Positions 61,126 to 64,000 of a stretch of DNA of 64,000 nucleotides are shown here, one piece after another. The notes under the pieces were generated by a model that worked only from the letters and a program-made list of their open reading frames with translations, did not search any database and was not told where the DNA came from. A program made the position numbers and the translations under genes. The DNA lies in contig NZ_NOVE01000013.1 in assembly GCF_002265625.1 (NCBI RefSeq), forward strand, positions 1 through 64,000. The letters run 5' to 3'. Position 1 is the first letter of the stretch. Every line of letters starts with the position of its first letter. The DNA is from Prevotella sp. 885. Lineage in GTDB: Bacteria > Bacteroidota > Bacteroidia > Bacteroidales > Bacteroidaceae.

Positions 61126-64000
61126 TTACTTGATCTGCACCTTATATGTGCTGATGCTGTCGGCTGTTATCATCTTTATTACGTATACGCCGGGGGCGAG
61201 TCCGCTGACGGCTTCGGCTGGGGTGGCTTCTGCCTTGTCAGCCACTACATGACCGGCGATGTCGCAGACTACGATGCGGGCGGGGGCTGACGGGATAGCG
61301 TCAATGCCGGTTGCCACGGTGTTGTGTACGGCGAGAGCCACGTACTTGTCGGCGGCACCACGCGATGTGAGGCGGACGTAAGCCTCGTGGACGCCTTCGT
61401 CAGAAGAATGGAACGAGACGGTGAATGAGCCGCCGTCTGTGCCGAGCTCTGTAGTAGAGAGCTTGAACTTCGATCTGTTCGGACCGCCAAGCTTCAGCTT
61501 CACCGGCTCGGCAAGGTTCTCTGTCGTCACGCTAATTTCGTCAGAAACAGCGTCCTTGTCCACCACTGCGTTGTAAGCAAGCAGCGATGTGCTGGTGCGG
61601 ATGACGGGGATGTCGGTGCGACCGTAGGTCACGTCGTCGATGTAATATGTGGCAGAGTTGAGCTTGCCACGTGTTCCTGTGAAGCGGAAGCCCATGAACA
61701 TCACGTCAGGAAGATCGTAATCGCGGAGGTCGAGATGATACTCATACCACTCGCCGCTCTCGTCCTTCGTGCAAGGCATATTCATTTCGATGGGCTGAAC
61801 GTAAGGTTTGCCGTCCTCCATGTCTATATAGCACAGCTCCATCTTGTCCGTCTGGTTGTCCTGCAGATAGTCGCCGCGAACACGGAAGGTGAACATCTTG
61901 GATGTGGCGTTCTTGAAGTCGAGAGCCGGTGTTACGAGCATTGTCTGCATCGGAGTCTCGTCGCCGTCTGCCACCTTCGAGTCGTAAGCTGTGGCCTTAG
62001 CCACATACTCACCTGCTGACTCGTCCTCCTCGGGGAACGTATAGCCCCACCAAGCACGCTTGCCTGTCAAGGCGCTGTTGGTCCAAGCTGCGATGTGCAG
62101 CGGAGTGTTGCGTTCTGATACGTTGTCGAATGTCTCGTTGAGAAGCGTCACGGGAGAAGCTGTGCTGAGCACAAACTCGTCGCCCTCCGTTTCAGGATCG
62201 GTCTGCGAGCCTTCCGTTGCCACACCCTCGATGGGCAGCACGATGTCTTCCATGCCGAGAGCTGAGATGATGAGAGCGTTGGTGTATGTTCCGGCTGCAG
62301 TCGGAGCGAATGTCACCTTCACGACATTCTTCGAAGCCTTCATCAGCATGGTGTTGTTCACGCGGAACGCACCGGGACTCTGAAGCGCAATCTTACCGAA
62401 GTCGGGCAGACCGGATGTGGTTATCTCAAGAGTCTGCTCCTGTGTCTCGTCCACCTTGGCTGTGAACTGTTCCAATGCAGTGGGATTGAATGTAGCTGTA
62501 GGCGGATTCTGTTCGTCAATGGCGTAAGCGTTTATGACGATGCTCTTCGAGAGTTCGGGCAGAGACGGGCAGTCGATGGAGAGATAAGCCTTATGCTTTG
62601 CCACGGTTGTGGGAGTGTAGCTCACGATGATGTCGGTCTCGCTTGTTCCCTTTGCGATGCTCTCAACGGAAAGTCCGAACTGATTGCTTCCCGCACCGGT
62701 CAGCTCCAGCATGATGGGAGCAGGCATATTCTTGGCAGATACGTGTATCTTGGCAGCCTCTACGGTCTTGCCCACGAAGCCAGCCACCATCTCAACGGTT
62801 GTCGGCGTCACCTCAAACGAGGCTGGTCCCTGCGGCTCCATTACGGTCATGTCCTCTGCGCCACGCGGAGCGATGATAAGCTGTGTGGCGGAAGCGGAGG
62901 TAAGGATGCCAGTCAGTTCCACGTCGTCCGTAGGAATGGTCTTGCCGATGAGCGTTGTGTTCTTGAAGATGCGCACCTTTGCCTCATCATTGCCGTCAGT
63001 TACGACGGGCTGCTTCATGCCTTCAGCAAAGACAGCGTCCTCTGTCACGTCCTTAAACTTGACGCCCGTCACCTTCACCACCTTCTGTATGTAGTTCTCA
63101 GGCGCAGCCTTCATCTCAGCCAATGTTGCCTCCACAGGCTCCACGGTGTTGCCTTTCGACAATACCTTGCCAAGGTTGCTGTTGAAAGCCACGGCGCTGA
63201 GTGTGCCGAACGACTTCTGCAAGCCGAAGATGAAGCCGGTTATGCGGTCGCCAGCCTCTACATTAAGGTCGGCAGGCAGCACGTCAAACTCGTCTACCAA
63301 GAAGATGCCTCCCGTTTCGTCCTGCAAGTAATATGTGGGATGGCTTGCACCCTTGTCCACGTACGTAACCGTAGCCTCACCCGAATAGCGGTAAGTGAGG
63401 CCGTCTTCCTCGTTCTCGCTATAGAGCTGCTTGATGGTGGAAATGTTGTTAGGCGAGTATGCCTCCCACGAGAGGTTTATCACGATGTCGTCCACGCCCT
63501 CGCCCTTGAGCGTCAGCGTGGCGTTCTGCTCACCTTCAGTATATACCACATGCACGTTGAGCTTGGCTCCGTCGCCGCTCATCACGTCGTCCTTGGAGAG
63601 CACGTCAGGCGTGACGGTCACGGCAGGAGACGACGACTCTACGGTGATGTCGCCCTTAAGGTTCTCTCCCGTAACGATGATGTCCTCGCTATATTCGTCA
63701 CCAGTATATACCGAGCCCAATACCATGGTCTTCTTCGATACCTTCAGCACGGGCTTGGTGTCTTCGCCCTGACTGCCGAAAAGACCCGCGTAAGAGTCGC
63801 TCACACGTACGGAAGCCACGTTCATCACGGGTGCCGTCGTGGAGGCGTTGGTGCCCTGACGCAGTTCCAGTCCCTGCAAGCCGTAGTTCTTAACGCCGCT
63901 ACCGGTATGGTTCACGCCGTCGATGACAGCGCTCGGTGTCTCAGGCTCGGTCTTGAGGCTGGCAGGATTGACATAAAGATATACGTTGTCCATACCTTTG
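61126..64000 (-). CDS. Large multidomain T9SS-cargo surface protein, N-terminus outside the window
   Basis: At least 955 residues are visible. The frame is open to the window edge; the Met at 63991-63993 is probably internal, because the preceding codons are also open. Visible regions, in order, are a lectin/propeller-like segment (VKNYGLQGLELRQGT) and an Ig-like domain (KPVLKVSKKTMVLGSVYTG). An OB-fold-like pair follows (YYLQDETGGIFLVDEFDVLP, QKVVKVTGVKFKDVTEDAVF), then two further Ig-like repeats (FEVTPTTVEMVAGF, ATFNPTALEQFTA). A choice-of-anchor J-type beta-sandwich comes next (TLLNETFDNVSERNTPLHI), then a type A sorting domain ending APGVYVIKM. No catalytic motif is seen. It is probably a secreted adhesin or nuclease/phosphatase-associated protein. 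It precedes the third SusC/SusD pair but is closed off by its own terminator. Confidence 0.75.
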   Translation of the reverse strand, partial: KGMDNVYLYVNPASLKTEPETPSAVIDGVNHTGSGVKNYGLQGLELRQGTNASTTAPVMNVASVRVSDSYAGLFGSQGEDTKPVLKVSKKTMVLGSVYTGDEYSEDIIVTGENLKGDITVESSSPAVTVTPDVLSKDDVMSGDGAKLNVHVVYTEGEQNATLTLKGEGVDDIVINLSWEAYSPNNISTIKQLYSENEEDGLTYRYSGEATVTYVDKGASHPTYYLQDETGGIFLVDEFDVLPADLNVEAGDRITGFIFGLQKSFGTLSAVAFNSNLGKVLSKGNTVEPVEATLAEMKAAPENYIQKVVKVTGVKFKDVTEDAVFAEGMKQPVVTDGNDEAKVRIFKNTTLIGKTIPTDDVELTGILTSASATQLIIAPRGAEDMTVMEPQGPASFEVTPTTVEMVAGFVGKTVEAAKIHVSAKNMPAPIMLELTGAGSNQFGLSVESIAKGTSETDIIVSYTPTTVAKHKAYLSIDCPSLPELSKSIVINAYAIDEQNPPTATFNPTALEQFTAKVDETQEQTLEITTSGLPDFGKIALQSPGAFRVNNTMLMKASKNVVKVTFAPTAAGTYTNALIISALGMEDIVLPIEGVATEGSQTDPETEGDEFVLSTASPVTLLNETFDNVSERNTPLHIAAWTNSALTGKRAWWGYTFPEEDESAGEYVAKATAYDSKVADGDETPMQTMLVTPALDFKNATSKMFTFRVRGDYLQDNQTDKMELCYIDMEDGKPYVQPIEMNMPCTKDESGEWYEYHLDLRDYDLPDVMFMGFRFTGTRGKLNSATYYIDDVTYGRTDIPVIRTSTSLLAYNAVVDKDAVSDEISVTTENLAEPVKLKLGGPNRSKFKLSTTELGTDGGSFTVSFHSSDEGVHEAYVRLTSRGAADKYVALAVHNTVATGIDAIPSAPARIVVCDIAGHVVADKAEATPAEAVSGLAPGVYVIKMITADSISTYKVQIK

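Overview
The window is a piece of a Bacteroidota chromosome, most likely order Bacteroidales and close to Prevotella/Segatella. The evidence is three SusC/SusD pairs, a hybrid two-component regulator, type IX secretion C-terminal domains, lipoboxes followed by acidic residues, no Shine-Dalgarno-like spacing, and repeated promoter matches to the Bacteroidales pattern (TTTG, about 19 bases, TAnnTTTG). No rRNA, tRNA or CRISPR array was recognised. All identifications are from reading the sequence; no database search was run.

Layout. (1) 1-1054: the end of an insertion sequence has cut into the kinase gene of a HipBST-like toxin-antitoxin operon; the hipS- and hipB-like genes remain intact behind a partly duplicated promoter. 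(2) 1080-2904: an alcohol dehydrogenase overlaps a metallo-beta-lactamase-fold hydrolase. (3) 3256-11472, minus strand: a T9SS-cargo protein, a 2155-residue RHS/YD-repeat protein with an AT-rich toxin-like tip, and a small likely immunity protein. (4) 11473-13063: a non-coding region with a 386-bp repeat, a 499-bp palindromic element, a gene remnant and a strong hairpin. (5) 13064-27203, plus strand: a beta-glucan utilisation locus (GH3, SusC, SusD, surface glycan-binding protein, GH16, GH3) followed by a DUF6377-type membrane regulator. (6) 27206-28973: a histidine kinase scrap, an Rpn-type nuclease with a (GRAE)7 tail, and another repeat copy.

(7) 28985-55032, almost all minus strand: a large pectin-side-chain or arabinogalactan locus. 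It contains GH127, a double GH43, GH43, GH35, two GH30, SusD, SusC, a SusE/F-like lipoprotein, a hybrid two-component sensor (HTCS) and another GH43. A truncated GH97 gene and an AAA-ATPase/PD-(D/E)XK gene interrupt it. Three operons here (before 34062, 49463 and 55032) share one promoter design: a -7 box exactly 35 bases from an AAAAAAGGG block (plus-strand reading). This defines a candidate HTCS regulon. (8) 55033-56005: a second palindromic element and another long repeat. (9) 56006-64000, minus strand: a third SusD/SusC pair and a large T9SS-cargo protein that runs off the window.

The most unusual content is non-coding. Two elements (12170-12668 and 55151-55586) have about 31-bp inverted ends flanked by TA. 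Each is built from two cloverleaf-like modules whose stems pair although their sequences differ between copies. A separate repeat family of about 387 bp bounded by TGCAAATAT occurs four times and sits next to both elements. A third family of CTCTCAA/TTGAGAG hairpins lies directly after stop codons in the arabinogalactan locus.
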